Of a DNA stretch of 64,000 bases, positions 1 through 8,496 are shown piece by piece. Where the stretch lies: the NCBI GenBank assembly GCA_020638655.1, contig JACKIC010000002.1, positions 248,001 to 312,000 of the forward strand. The letters are read 5' to 3'. The notes under the pieces are model-generated. The model saw only the letters and a program-made list of their open reading frames with translations, was not told the DNA's origin and did not search any database. A program made the position numbers and the translations under genes. The DNA comes from Planctomycetota bacterium. GTDB lineage: Bacteria > Planctomycetota > UBA1135 > UBA2386. Numbering within the stretch: position 1 is the stretch's first letter; the number at the start of each line of letters is the position of its first letter.

Positions 1-915
1 GCGGTCGTAGCGCGAGTTGCGCGCCATCGAGACCACGGCCGTGTCGTCCTGCTGGTCGTCGGCGCGCAGCAGCACGAAGCGCCCGTCGCGCAGCGAGCGG
101 CACGAGCCGCTGGCGCTGCCCTTGGTCGAGAGCATGGCGCGGGCCACCGGATCGCCGCGGTCGTCGACGATGCGCCCGACGATGGCGCCGCGCGCCGGCA
201 GGGCCTCGACGACGACGTCGATCGCGTCGCGGCTCGGCAGCGTGAAGGTCATGTCCGGCGTCACCGCGGTGCGGCCCTCGACCTGCAGCGTCCACGCGCC
301 CGCGCGCACGGGGTCGGCGAGGTGCAGGTAGCCGTCGATGTCGGTGAGGCCGACCGTGCCGCCGGTGATCCACGAGTGTGGGCCGAGCTCGGGGGTGTCG
401 GCGGGCCACTTCTCGCGATCCTGCGCGCGGAGGGTCAGGCGCACTCCGGGCTGCAGCTTGCCGTTCCGATCGACGCAGCGGATGCGCGGGCGCACGCCGG
501 CGGGCAGCCGGATGTCGCCGTAGTCGATGGTGCCGAGCTTCTGCGCGACCTCGAACGCGCAGTGGCTGAACCACGGCAGGTGCATCGGGTGCGAGGTGTC
601 GATGTGGTAGCGGTTGTCATCGGGCAGTCGGTCGGCCGCCGGCACGCGCAGCACGAAGTGGAAGCGGCCGTCGGCGCCGGTCGTGATCGGCTCGGGGTCG
701 CACCAGTCGCCCGCGGACCACGCGAGCGAGTAGCCGGTGCCCTGGTGTCCCGACAGGCGCACCTCGCAGCGCGACAGCGGCGCGCCGCTGTCTGCGTCGA
801 CGAAGCGACCCTGCACGACGAGCTCCTCGGTGTGCAGGGTCGAGACGGGATCGGACTGCGCGCTGGCGGCGGCGACCGTGAGCCAGCAGCAGAGCAGGGT
901 CGGGAGCGTGTGCAT
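1..915 (-). CDS. Exported carboxypeptidase-regulatory-like domain protein (3' end outside window)
   Basis: The frame opens at an ATG at 915 and stays open to the window edge, so at least 305 residues are visible and the C-terminus is missing. Residues 1-20 form a signal peptide (hydrophobic LLCCWLTVAAA core, cleavage likely after ASAQ). Two segments have the pattern of carboxypeptidase regulatory-like / Cna-B-type beta-sandwiches: VVQGRFVDADSGAPLS near residues 33-48 and GAIVGRIVDDRGDPVA near 242-257. Such domains are carried by many secreted planctomycete proteins and usually act as structural or binding modules; no catalytic motif is visible. It is followed upstream on the same strand by nothing in the first 80 bases, so it probably has its own promoter between 916 and 997. 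Function is not assignable. Confidence 0.72.
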   Translation of the reverse strand, partial: MHTLPTLLCCWLTVAAASAQSDPVSTLHTEELVVQGRFVDADSGAPLSRCEVRLSGHQGTGYSLAWSAGDWCDPEPITTGADGRFHFVLRVPAADRLPDDNRYHIDTSHPMHLPWFSHCAFEVAQKLGTIDYGDIRLPAGVRPRIRCVDRNGKLQPGVRLTLRAQDREKWPADTPELGPHSWITGGTVGLTDIDGYLHLADPVRAGAWTLQVEGRTAVTPDMTFTLPSRDAIDVVVEALPARGAIVGRIVDDRGDPVARAMLSTKGSASGSCRSLRDGRFVLLRADDQQDDTAVVSMARNSRYDR

Positions 916-997
916 CGGCGGGGCGGCGAGTGGGGGGGGCGGGGGCGCGCTGGCCAACGCGACCGCGCCACGGCGGTTCAGTCCGTTCCCGTGCAGA

Positions 998-2005
998 CTA
1001 TTCTGGCTGCGCCCGCAGCGCGCGCGCCTGCCGCAGCACGCGTTCCCACTGGAACGCGGGCCCCGGATCGTTCTTGTTCGTCTGCACGTGGAAGTGGCCG
1101 ACGATGCCGTCGAAGGCGCGCAGCTCCTCCTCGGGCAAGGCCGCGGTGCGGACCTCGCCGTCGGGATCGCGCGGCGCGTCGAGTCGGATGCGCGGGAAGA
1201 CCCGGTTGAGGCCCGCACACAGGTGTGCGAGCGCCTCGTACTGTTGCGGCGTGAAATCGAGCTGGTAGTAGCGCTTGCCCTGGATCTCGCCGTCGATGAT
1301 GTCGGGGCGGTCGGGCCGCGCGACGAAGTTCGGCGTGCGCACGCCGTACTCGAGCCACGCGGGGAACTTCGCCTTGTAGCCGAATTCGTCCTTCTCGTAG
1401 AAGCGGCGCATGTCGGCGTTCATGGGCTGCGGGTAGGCGCCCGGGTGCGCGATCTCGACGCCGACCGAGAAGTCGTTGGCGATCGTCGCGTGCCAGGCCT
1501 TCTCGCGCAGGTCGAGCGTCTGGTAGATCGTGCCGTCGACGTCGAGCATGAAGTGCACCGACAGGCAGCGCTTGTCCTGCAGGATCTTGAAGCACTGCCG
1601 CGACGTGCAGCAGACGTCGAAGTGGATCACGAACTGGTGCACGACCTGGCGCAGTTCTTCGAGCGACAGTTCGCCGTAGGCCGCTGCGTTCGCGGCGATC
1701 GCGTCCGGGAGGTTGCCGCGCAGCGGCGCGTAGCGGAGCTTGCCGTCGGGCACGTCCTCCTTGGTGAAGAACTTCTCGCGGCGGTAGGCGTCGTAGCCGT
1801 CCGGGTCCTGCCACAGCACCACGGGCGTGCCGATCGGGAAGTAGGCGCCGCTGGCGACGATCGAGTCGGGCGTGCGCGTCGGGCTCGGGCGGTTGTCGTG
1901 ATCGTCGACGCGTCGCGGCGTCGAGACGCAGCGGACCAGCAGGGCGAACGCGGCCGCGATCAGCAGTCCGGCGACGAGGCGGTGGTGTCGGTGCGTGAAG
2001 TTCAT
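998..2005 (-). CDS. N-acetylmuramoyl-L-alanine amidase, AmpD-type (Amidase_2)
   Basis: 335 residues. A hydrophobic N-terminal segment (LVAGLLIAAAFALLV, about residues 10-24) ending in RC suggests a membrane anchor or a poor lipobox, so the enzyme is probably periplasmic. The body matches Amidase_2/AmpD: FVIHFDVCCTSRQCF carries the first zinc His, HFMLDVDGTIYQTLD is the core strand-loop after it, and GHFHVQTNKNDPGPAF contains the C-terminal His and Asp zinc ligands. The family cleaves the amide bond between muramic acid and the stem peptide, so a role in cell-wall recycling or remodelling is expected. The ATG overlaps the stop of the upstream amidase gene by four bases (ATGA), so the two are translationally coupled. 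Confidence 0.85.
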   Translation of the reverse strand: MNFTHRHHRLVAGLLIAAAFALLVRCVSTPRRVDDHDNRPSPTRTPDSIVASGAYFPIGTPVVLWQDPDGYDAYRREKFFTKEDVPDGKLRYAPLRGNLPDAIAANAAAYGELSLEELRQVVHQFVIHFDVCCTSRQCFKILQDKRCLSVHFMLDVDGTIYQTLDLREKAWHATIANDFSVGVEIAHPGAYPQPMNADMRRFYEKDEFGYKAKFPAWLEYGVRTPNFVARPDRPDIIDGEIQGKRYYQLDFTPQQYEALAHLCAGLNRVFPRIRLDAPRDPDGEVRTAALPEEELRAFDGIVGHFHVQTNKNDPGPAFQWERVLRQARALRAQPE

Positions 2006-3672
2006 CGGCTCAGTTCGGGTCGTGCGAGGTGCCAGCGCGTCGTGTCCTGCCAGGCTTCGGCGACCGCGAGCAGTTCGCCTTCACCGTCGAGTCGGCCGAT
2101 CAGGCCCAGCATCGTCGGCCGGCCGCGGTCGCGCTCGCTGGCGCCGACGGGCAGCACGTAGGTCGGGTGACCGGTGAGGTTGGTGGCGACCAGCGAGCTG
2201 CCGCCGTGCGTCGCCGCGACCAGCACGTCGACGTCCTGCATGACCTCGTGCATCGCGCGCTGCAGCGCGCTGCGCAGCCGCGCGGCCTGCAGGTACTCGA
2301 CCGCCCCGATCACACGCGCGGCGCGGAACGAGTTGGGCCAGTCGCCGTCGGCCTGCCCCGGCAGCTGCGGCGCGAGCCCGTCGCGCAGGAACTGATCGAA
2401 CGCGGCGGCGGCTTCGGCGTGCAGCATCAGCAGCATCGCTTGCCAGTCGCCGTCGGGCAGCGTCACGGGTTTGGGCGTCGCGCCCTGCTGTTCGAGCCAG
2501 GCGACGAACGCGCGGTCCTCGTCGCGGCGCGGAAAACCGCGGTCCTGCAGGATGCCCAGGCGCAGGCCGTCGAGGCCGCGGCCGGGCTGGAACCGGAACT
2601 GCGTGTCGCGCGCCGCGGGGTCGTGCCCGTCGGCGCCGCGCATGCGGTCGAACACGAGCCCCGCGCACCGCGCCGAGCGCGCGATCACGCCGACCTTGTC
2701 CATCGTCCACGACAGCGGCATCGCGCCGTGGCGGCTGACCGCGCCGAACGTCGGCCGCAGCCCCGCGACCCCGCACTGCCGGCACGGCGAGACGATCGAG
2801 CCGAGCGTCTCGGTGCCCAGCGCGAACGGCAGCAGGCCCGCCGCGACCGCGGCTGCCGAGCCCGCCGACGAGCCGCTGCTGCCCTGTTCGGGGTTCCACG
2901 GGTTGCGCGTGCGGCCGCCGTGCCACAGATCGCCCATCGCCAGCGCGCCGAGCGACAGCTTGGCAACGAGCACCGCGCCGGCGTCGTGCAGGCGCTGCAG
3001 CGGCGTCGCGGTCAGGTTCCAGACCTGGTTCTTGAACGGGGCCGCGCCGAACGTCGTCGGCGCGCCGGGCCAGGCGAACAGGTCCTTGGCGCCGAACGGG
3101 ATGCCGTGCAGGGGGCCGCGGTCGGTGCCGGCGGCGAGCTCTTCGTCCATCGCGTCGGCGCGCGCCAGCGCTTCGTCGCGCAGCAGCGTGACGACGCAGA
3201 GCAGGGCCTTGTCGAACTGCAGAAGGCGCGCCAGCGCCAGCTCGGTCAGCCGCCGCGAGGTGACCAGGCCGCGGCGCAGCCAGCTGGCGAGTTCGAGGAT
3301 CGTGGCGAAGGCGAGGTCCGCGTTGCCCGTGGGCGCCGGCGCGTCGGTCGGGATCGCCACCGCGTGCACGCCGTCGGGCGCGGGCCTGGCGACGCCCGCG
3401 GGCCACGGGTCGAAGTGTGCGCACGGCGGCAGCTCGAAGCCGATCGGCTGCTTGCGCAGCGACGCGTAGGTGCCGCGCTGGCTCTCGACCCGTGCCACGG
3501 CCTGTTGCCGCTCCTCGGCGGTGAACTGCAGATCGAGCAGGCGCAGGCCCGCCTCGAGGTCCGCGGCCGTGTCCCGCGGGGTCGCCGGCAGGGCGGCCCC
3601 AGCGACCAGCGGCGTCGCGCCGAGGCCGAGCAGGAAATCGCGGCGGCTGCGACCTGGGAGGGATTGGCGCAT
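2002..3672 (-). CDS. Tat-exported amidase-signature family hydrolase
   Basis: 556 residues from the ATG at 3672, chosen because it opens directly into a twin-arginine signal (GRSRRDFLLGLG, residues 7-18). The mature part is an amidase-signature enzyme with the Ser-cisSer-Lys triad: Lys in GIPFGAKDLFAWPG (about residue 196), the Gly/Ser-rich loop GSSGSSAGSAA near 265, and the nucleophile Ser in GTETLGSIVSP near 289. Family members hydrolyse amides or act as GatA; the Tat signal excludes GatA and points to periplasmic amide hydrolysis of unknown substrate. The gene is coupled by an ATGA overlap to the AmpD-type amidase downstream. Its start lies 169 bases from the divergent M28 peptidase, so both probably share an intergenic promoter region. 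Confidence 0.85.
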   Translation of the reverse strand: MRQSLPGRSRRDFLLGLGATPLVAGAALPATPRDTAADLEAGLRLLDLQFTAEERQQAVARVESQRGTYASLRKQPIGFELPPCAHFDPWPAGVARPAPDGVHAVAIPTDAPAPTGNADLAFATILELASWLRRGLVTSRRLTELALARLLQFDKALLCVVTLLRDEALARADAMDEELAAGTDRGPLHGIPFGAKDLFAWPGAPTTFGAAPFKNQVWNLTATPLQRLHDAGAVLVAKLSLGALAMGDLWHGGRTRNPWNPEQGSSGSSAGSAAAVAAGLLPFALGTETLGSIVSPCRQCGVAGLRPTFGAVSRHGAMPLSWTMDKVGVIARSARCAGLVFDRMRGADGHDPAARDTQFRFQPGRGLDGLRLGILQDRGFPRRDEDRAFVAWLEQQGATPKPVTLPDGDWQAMLLMLHAEAAAAFDQFLRDGLAPQLPGQADGDWPNSFRAARVIGAVEYLQAARLRSALQRAMHEVMQDVDVLVAATHGGSSLVATNLTGHPTYVLPVGASERDRGRPTMLGLIGRLDGEGELLAVAEAWQDTTRWHLARPELSR

Positions 3673-3841
3673 CGGCAAGTTGGGCTGGGTCGACGACAGG
3701 GACTCGGGTCGGACGGCTACTTGGGGCGCTCGCGCCCCGGTCGCCGCTGACTGGCATTCTGCCGACCGGTCGCCACGATCCCAGCGCCAGACCCCATTCC
3801 GAACCGCTCGCGTCGACCCAGGCGCGTCGCCATCCGCTGCA

Positions 3842-5497
3842 ATGCACCGTCCTTCCGCCGCCGTTCTCTCCGCTCCCTGGTTGTTCTTGTCGCTGTTGGC
3901 CGCGCAGGCCCCGGCAGCGCCCGCCGACACGGCGCTGCCCGCGGGCGCGCCCGCGGCGATGCGCACGATCACGCGCGCCGACCTGCTGCGCGACGCGACC
4001 TGGCTCGCCAGCGACGAACGCGGCGGGCGTCTGACCGGCTCACCCGGTCAGATCGCCGCGGCGAAGTACATCTCCGACCGGTTCGCCAGCCTCGGTCTGG
4101 AGCCGCTCGGCGACGTCTCCGAGGACGGGCAGGCGCGCGGTTTCCTGCAGCACTACGGGATCGTGCGCACCTACGTCGACGCCAGCACCGCGCTGCAGCT
4201 CGGCTCGCTGCGGCTCGAGCAGGGCTTCTCGATCCTCGGCGGCAAGGCGATGGACGAGGCGATCGAGGGCAAGCTGCGGTTCGTCGGCCTCGGCCGCACG
4301 CGCGGCAGCCAGGCCGAGGTCGGCGAGGACGACAGCCTCGACGGCACCGTCGCGGTCGCGGTGATCCGCCCGCCGCGCGGCAACGTGGAGCGGCAGCTCA
4401 GCGTCGAGCAGAAGTTCGCGATGTCGTTCCGCTCCTTCGGTCAGCTCGGCAGCACCGCCAAGGCCCTCGAGAAGAAGGGCGCCAAGGCGGTGTTGTTCTT
4501 GATGATCGAGGACCCGATGGGCCTCGCCGACGTGCTCAACTACCTGGCGATGTCGCCGGGCAAGGCCTCGGTGGCGCCGCGCTTCGCGGGCGCCGACGGG
4601 CAGATGGCGATGATGTCGCAGATGTTCGGCGGCTCGGGCGGCGCGCCGACGATCGTGCTGTCGGTGCCCGCGAGCGAACGTGTGCTCGCCGAGCTCGGGG
4701 TCGGCAAGGACGCCGTGCTGCAGTTCCTGGCCGGTGACGCCGAGCTGCCGGCGGCCAAGGCCGATCTGCAGGCCAAGGGGCAGCTCAAGATCGTGCGCGA
4801 CGACGAGGCCACCGCCACCAACGTGGTCGCCGTGCTGCGCGGCAGCGACCCCAAGCTCGCCGAGGAGGCGCTGGTCTACTCGGCGCACATGGACCACGTC
4901 GGCACGCGCATGGACGGCGAAGTCTTCAACGGCGCCGACGACAACGCCTCGGGCTCGGCGGGTCTGCTGGCGATCGCCGCGGCCTACGCCAAGAGCGCGG
5001 AGAAGCCCAAGCGCAGCATCGTCTTCCTGTCGGTGTCGGGCGAAGAGCTCGGTCTGTGGGGCTCGGCGTTCTACGCCGACAACCCGACCTGGGCCGCCGA
5101 CAAGATCGTCGCCGACATCAACACCGACATGATCGGTCGCAGCGGGCCGGAGTCCGGGCCCGAGCAGGTGACCGTGACGCCGAGCAACCGCCACGCGATG
5201 TTCTCGACCCTGGTGCGCGACGCCGCCGGCCTCGCCGAGCAGCTCGGCCTGTCGTTCGAGTCGGGCGACAAGTACTACATGCGCAGCGATCACTACAACT
5301 TCGCCAAGAAGGGCATCCCGGTGGTGTTCTTCTGCAACGGCGAGCACGAGGACTACCACCAGGTGTCCGACACCGCCGACAAGCTCGACGGCGCGAAGAT
5401 GGAGCGCATCGCGCGCCTGGCGTTCTGGACCGGCTGGAACGCGGCCAACGCCGACGAGCGGCCGAGCAAGCTCGGCAAGCAGGACGACTGGCGCTGA
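3842..5497 (+). CDS. Exported M28 family zinc aminopeptidase
   Basis: 551 residues from the ATG at 3842, which begins with a signal peptide (residues 1-21, APWLFLSLLAAQA). A PA-like insert lies in the first half (about residues 100-290). The C-terminal half has all M28 metal ligands in order: His in YSAHMDH, bridging Asp in NGADDNASG, catalytic/ligand Glu in SGEELGLWGS, Asp in INTDMIGRSG and His in EDYHQVSDT. The family removes N-terminal amino acids using two zinc ions; here it is exported, so it probably degrades peptides outside the cytoplasm. It is divergent from the Tat-amidase gene and convergent with the MetE-like gene 24 bases downstream. Confidence 0.9.
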   Translation: MHRPSAAVLSAPWLFLSLLAAQAPAAPADTALPAGAPAAMRTITRADLLRDATWLASDERGGRLTGSPGQIAAAKYISDRFASLGLEPLGDVSEDGQARGFLQHYGIVRTYVDASTALQLGSLRLEQGFSILGGKAMDEAIEGKLRFVGLGRTRGSQAEVGEDDSLDGTVAVAVIRPPRGNVERQLSVEQKFAMSFRSFGQLGSTAKALEKKGAKAVLFLMIEDPMGLADVLNYLAMSPGKASVAPRFAGADGQMAMMSQMFGGSGGAPTIVLSVPASERVLAELGVGKDAVLQFLAGDAELPAAKADLQAKGQLKIVRDDEATATNVVAVLRGSDPKLAEEALVYSAHMDHVGTRMDGEVFNGADDNASGSAGLLAIAAAYAKSAEKPKRSIVFLSVSGEELGLWGSAFYADNPTWAADKIVADINTDMIGRSGPESGPEQVTVTPSNRHAMFSTLVRDAAGLAEQLGLSFESGDKYYMRSDHYNFAKKGIPVVFFCNGEHEDYHQVSDTADKLDGAKMERIARLAFWTGWNAANADERPSKLGKQDDWR

Positions 5498-5521
5498 GGC
5501 CCGGCGCCGCGCGGCCTGCGC

Positions 5522-6667
5522 TCAGCGCAGCGACGCGGCGGCCTCGGCGAGGATGCGCAGCTTCGCCATCGCCACCTCGGGCGTGGCCACCGGCCGTTCG
5601 GCGAAGGTGCCGAAGCCGCAGTCGGGATTGAGCCAGATGCGGTCCGGCCCCAGCAGTTCGGCGAGGCCGCGCACGCGCGCCGCGACCTCCGCCGCGGACT
5701 CGGTCGGATCGGTGCGCGGATTGACGGCACCGAAGCCGACGCTGCAGCGCGCCGGCAGCTGCGCCAGCAGCGCTTCGGGGCCCGCGCGCGGCGTCGCGTA
5801 CTCGAGCACGAACTGGTCGACCTGCATCTTCGCGAGCGTCGGCAGCAGCGGCTCGTAGGTGCCCGACAGCAGCACGTCCTCGTCGCGGCTCCAGTTGCCG
5901 CGGCAGACGTGCACGGCGGTGCGCGTGCCCGAGATGCCGTCGACGACGCGGTTGATCAGGCTGACGGCGAGATCGAGTTCGGCCGCCGGGTCGTCGGCGG
6001 CGGCCAGCGCGGCGCACATGAAGGTGCGCTTGGCGGCCTTGCCCGCGAACACGAGCTCGGTCAGCACCGGCTCGTCGAATTGCACGATTTCGACGCCGAG
6101 CGCGGCCAGTTCCTGCAGCTCCTCGCGCAAGATGCGCACGACGTCGTCGCAGAGCGCCTCGCGCGTCGGGTAGGCCTCGGCCGACAGCTTCTGCACCCAC
6201 ATCGAGCGCGACAGCAGGTAGGGACCCGGCAGCGCGACCTTGCAGGCGCGGTCGGTGTGCGCGCGCAGGAACTCGGCCTCGCGCACGGCGAGCGGTTCGC
6301 GGCGCCGCATCGGCCCGACGATGGTCGGGTTCTTGATCGCGAACGCGGGTACGTCGAGCGTCTGCAGCAGCGCCTCGAAGCCGGCCTTGTCCTCGACGTA
6401 GTCGAGCAGGTCGGCCATCGTCATCAGCTGCACGCCGTCGAGCTTCTCGGTCAGGAACGAGTAGAAGTTGTCGCGGCGCTGTTCGCCGTCGCTGAGCACG
6501 TCGACGCCGGCGGCCTCCTGCTGCTCGATCGCGAGCCGCGTGGCCTTGTCGCGCAGCTCCTGCAGGTCTGGGCTGCGCTTGCGCATCGCGTCGAGCAGCC
6601 AGCGCGGGCGCGGCCAGCTGCCGACGACGCTGGTCGGGAAGCGGGGGATCGGGCGGGGTGTGTTCAT
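5522..6667 (-). CDS. Short MetE C-terminal-domain methyltransferase (cobalamin-independent)
   Basis: 381 residues from the ATG at 6667. Only the catalytic (C-terminal) half of cobalamin-independent methionine synthase is present: an N-terminal TSVVGSWPRP motif, an FDEP segment (QFDEPVLTEL) and the zinc-thiolate ligands His and Cys in AVHVCRGNWSR and Cys in LNPDCGFGTF. Members of this short form transfer methyl groups to a thiol (homocysteine or another small thiol) from folate, corrinoid or other donors, and the same fold gives epoxyalkane-coenzyme M transferase. The missing N-terminal domain and the adjacent thiol/sulfur-carrier genes make a thiol substrate likely but leave the donor open. 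The start follows the TusA-OsmC stop by two bases, so co-translation is likely. Confidence 0.85.
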   Translation of the reverse strand: MNTPRPIPRFPTSVVGSWPRPRWLLDAMRKRSPDLQELRDKATRLAIEQQEAAGVDVLSDGEQRRDNFYSFLTEKLDGVQLMTMADLLDYVEDKAGFEALLQTLDVPAFAIKNPTIVGPMRRREPLAVREAEFLRAHTDRACKVALPGPYLLSRSMWVQKLSAEAYPTREALCDDVVRILREELQELAALGVEIVQFDEPVLTELVFAGKAAKRTFMCAALAAADDPAAELDLAVSLINRVVDGISGTRTAVHVCRGNWSRDEDVLLSGTYEPLLPTLAKMQVDQFVLEYATPRAGPEALLAQLPARCSVGFGAVNPRTDPTESAAEVAARVRGLAELLGPDRIWLNPDCGFGTFAERPVATPEVAMAKLRILAEAAASLR

Positions 6668-6669
6668 GG

Positions 6670-7398
6670 TCACAGGGTCCTGGCTTGGATCTCGATCTCG
6701 GTGCCGCGCTGCAGCGAGCGCGTCACGGGGCAGCGGCGCACCGTCTCCTGCAGCGTCTCCTGCAGCTTGTCGAGGTCGCAGTCGGCGTCGGCGTAGATCG
6801 TCACCTCGAGCGCGCGCAGGCCCGGATCGCCGGGCTCGGTGACGCCGAGGAAGACGAGGCTGTCGGCGAGGCGGCCCTTGACCACGACCTCGAGGTTGCG
6901 CACCTCGATGCCCTGTCGCGACAGCCGCCACTGCAGGCCGGTGTTGAGCGCGCCGCCGAGCGCGGCGAGCAGCAGCTCGAGCGCCGACGGCGCCTCGTCC
7001 TGCACGTCGAAGCTCGCGGGCTGGCCGATCGCGAGGCTGTGGTTGCGCACCGTCGCCTTGGCCTGCATGCCGCCGGTCCAGCGCACGCGCGTCTGCCAGA
7101 CGTGGTCGCGCGCCTTCTGCAGGTCCTCGGAGAGCGCTGCGTCGTCGTCCTTCTTGCGCAGCAGGTAGTCGGTGTAGCCGCCTTCGGCCGGCGTCATCGC
7201 CAGCATCGTGTGGCCGACCATGCGGCACCACGCCGGCAGGTCCTCGCGCACCGAGCCCTCGCGGCTGCGCACGAGCAGCACGCCGCCGGCGCCCAGCGGC
7301 GCCATCGCCGATCGGATGATCAGCAGCAGCCCGCTGCCGCAGTCGAGGTCGCCGCCGTCGCACGTGGCGTCGGGAGCCGGCATCGCATCGTCGCTCAT
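6670..7398 (-). CDS. TusA-like domain fused to OsmC-family domain
   Basis: 242 residues from the ATG at 7398; a GTG at 7437 would add 13 residues lacking domain character. The N-terminal third is a TusA/SirA-type sulfur-carrier fold: GGDLDCGSGLLLIIRS then EDLPAWCRMVGHTML and DYLLRKK. The usual CPxP motif after the first Cys is replaced by CGSG, while the second conserved Cys is kept. The C-terminal part is OsmC/Ohr-like (ASFDVQDEAPSALELLLAALGGAL; VVVKGR; TIYADADC with a candidate redox Cys; RRCPVTRSL with the second conserved Cys). OsmC proteins are thiol peroxidases that reduce organic hydroperoxides. The fusion suggests sulfane-sulfur or peroxide handling in the cytoplasm, in one transcription unit with DsrE and MetE-like partners. 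Confidence 0.82.
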   Translation of the reverse strand: MSDDAMPAPDATCDGGDLDCGSGLLLIIRSAMAPLGAGGVLLVRSREGSVREDLPAWCRMVGHTMLAMTPAEGGYTDYLLRKKDDDAALSEDLQKARDHVWQTRVRWTGGMQAKATVRNHSLAIGQPASFDVQDEAPSALELLLAALGGALNTGLQWRLSRQGIEVRNLEVVVKGRLADSLVFLGVTEPGDPGLRALEVTIYADADCDLDKLQETLQETVRRCPVTRSLQRGTEIEIQARTL

Positions 7399-7514
7399 GG
7401 ATTCGCGTTCCGAAGTGGAGGTGGCCGCGCGACCCACGCCTGCGCCGCTGAGCTGCGCGCCCTCGGCGCGTCAGCTCCAGCACAGGCGGGCGAAGCCGCG
7501 CCCTCGCCGGCACA

Positions 7515-7877
7515 TCAGTAGCTGACGCAGGGCGAACCGTCGGACAGGAACTCGACGAGCTTGGCGCCGCCGACGATGGTCGCGCCGGGGATCAGCTTGC
7601 CCTCGTCGAGCTTGCGGCGCTTGAAGCACGGCGAGCAGACCCAGATCGTGCCGCCGGCCTTGACGAAGTTGGCCATCAGTTCGCCGAGCGGCGCGAAGCT
7701 CTCCTCGTGCACGTCGTCGGCGTAGCCCTGCTGGCACAGACGCACGGCCTCGGTCGACAAGAACACCACCGTGTCCTTGTCCGAGGCGACGGCGGCGTTG
7801 GCGACGACGAAGGCCACGGTGGCCTTGTCGGCGTCGTTCTTGGCATAGGTGAGGCTCACGCAGAACTTCTTGGTCAT
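7515..7877 (-). CDS. DsrE/DsrF-like sulfur-relay family protein
   Basis: 120 residues. The ATG at 7877 is chosen because an excellent Shine-Dalgarno (AAAGGAGA) sits just before it. The fold pattern is DsrE-like: CVSLTYAKNDADKATVAFVVANAA, then DTVVFLSTEAVRL, and GGTIWVCSPCFKRR with a CxxC pair near residues 81-84. DsrE-family proteins pass persulfide sulfur between carriers such as TusA. The stop of the TusA-like zinc protein lies one base upstream, so the two are almost certainly co-translated; a TusA-OsmC fusion follows 116 bases downstream. The pairing of DsrE with TusA domains is typical of sulfur-relay gene groups. The exact donor and acceptor cannot be read from the sequence. Confidence 0.85.
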   Translation of the reverse strand: MTKKFCVSLTYAKNDADKATVAFVVANAAVASDKDTVVFLSTEAVRLCQQGYADDVHEESFAPLGELMANFVKAGGTIWVCSPCFKRRKLDEGKLIPGATIVGGAKLVEFLSDGSPCVSY

Positions 7878-7878
7878 C

Positions 7879-8496
7879 TCAGTCTCCTTTCTTGCGGATC
7901 CAGTAATCGGGGTGGGAGGCATGCAGCAGGGTGTGGCCACACAGGCCGCACCACGCAGGGAGGTCGATGGGCGCGGCGGGGTCGCGCGCGGTCACGCGCA
8001 GCACGCCGCGCGGCGGCAGCGCGCGCACCCGGCCGCGCAGCTCGAGCACGAGGTCGCCGCAGCCGAGATCGCCGGCGTCGAACGACGCGTCCGCGGCGGG
8101 GGGCGCCGCGGTCGGTGCGGCCACAGCTGCGCCAGCCTCGCCGGTCGCCGCGAACGTGCAGGCGGCCGAACGGCGCGTCGCGCCCCCGTCGCGCTCGTTC
8201 TCGCCGGCGCGACGCCAGACGTACAGGAAGCAGTCGCGGCGGCGGATCCACTGCAGCGCGCGTTCGAGCAGTTCGGTGAGCGGTTCGTTCGCCTCGGCCG
8301 CGAGGCACTCGGGGCAGCGCGGCGCGCGGCGGCAACCGAACACCACGGCCAGCAGCGCGCCGTGTTCGCACAGCGCGCCGCCGCACGCCGTGCACGGCAG
8401 CGCGAGCGCGTCGGCGACCTGGCCCTGCAGCGCCGCGGTGCGCGCGGCCAGGGTGTCGTCCGAGAGCAGTTCTTCGTCGTCGTCGGGGAGGTGCAA
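7879..8496 (-). CDS. TusA-like sulfur-carrier protein with N-terminal zinc-ribbon region
   Basis: 205 residues; the most upstream start is a TTG at 8496 with no clear Shine-Dalgarno, so the start is uncertain. The first half holds Cys pairs like a zinc ribbon: CTACGGALC near residues 35-43, then CRRAPRCPEC near 54-63. After an Ala-rich linker, residues about 140-205 repeat the TusA-like pattern of the downstream fusion protein: GDLGCGDLVLEL, IDLPAWCGLCGHTLL and DYWIRKK at the C-terminus. As there, CPxP is replaced (CGDL). The shared PAWC...GHT.L...DY..RKK ending shows the two TusA domains are paralogues. Probably a sulfur carrier or scaffold working with the DsrE protein encoded one base downstream. 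Confidence 0.7.
   Translation of the reverse strand: MHLPDDDEELLSDDTLAARTAALQGQVADALALPCTACGGALCEHGALLAVVFGCRRAPRCPECLAAEANEPLTELLERALQWIRRRDCFLYVWRRAGENERDGGATRRSAACTFAATGEAGAAVAAPTAAPPAADASFDAGDLGCGDLVLELRGRVRALPPRGVLRVTARDPAAPIDLPAWCGLCGHTLLHASHPDYWIRKKGD

Noticed and set aside
322..1209. Long open frames on the plus strand opposite the first two genes
   Set aside because: Arg/Ala-rich translations typical of antisense frames in GC-rich DNA; the minus-strand genes have clear signal peptides and domains.
2002..3672. GatA subunit of the tRNA amidotransferase
   Set aside because: A twin-arginine export signal is present and no gatB/gatC is nearby, so a cytoplasmic tRNA role is unlikely.
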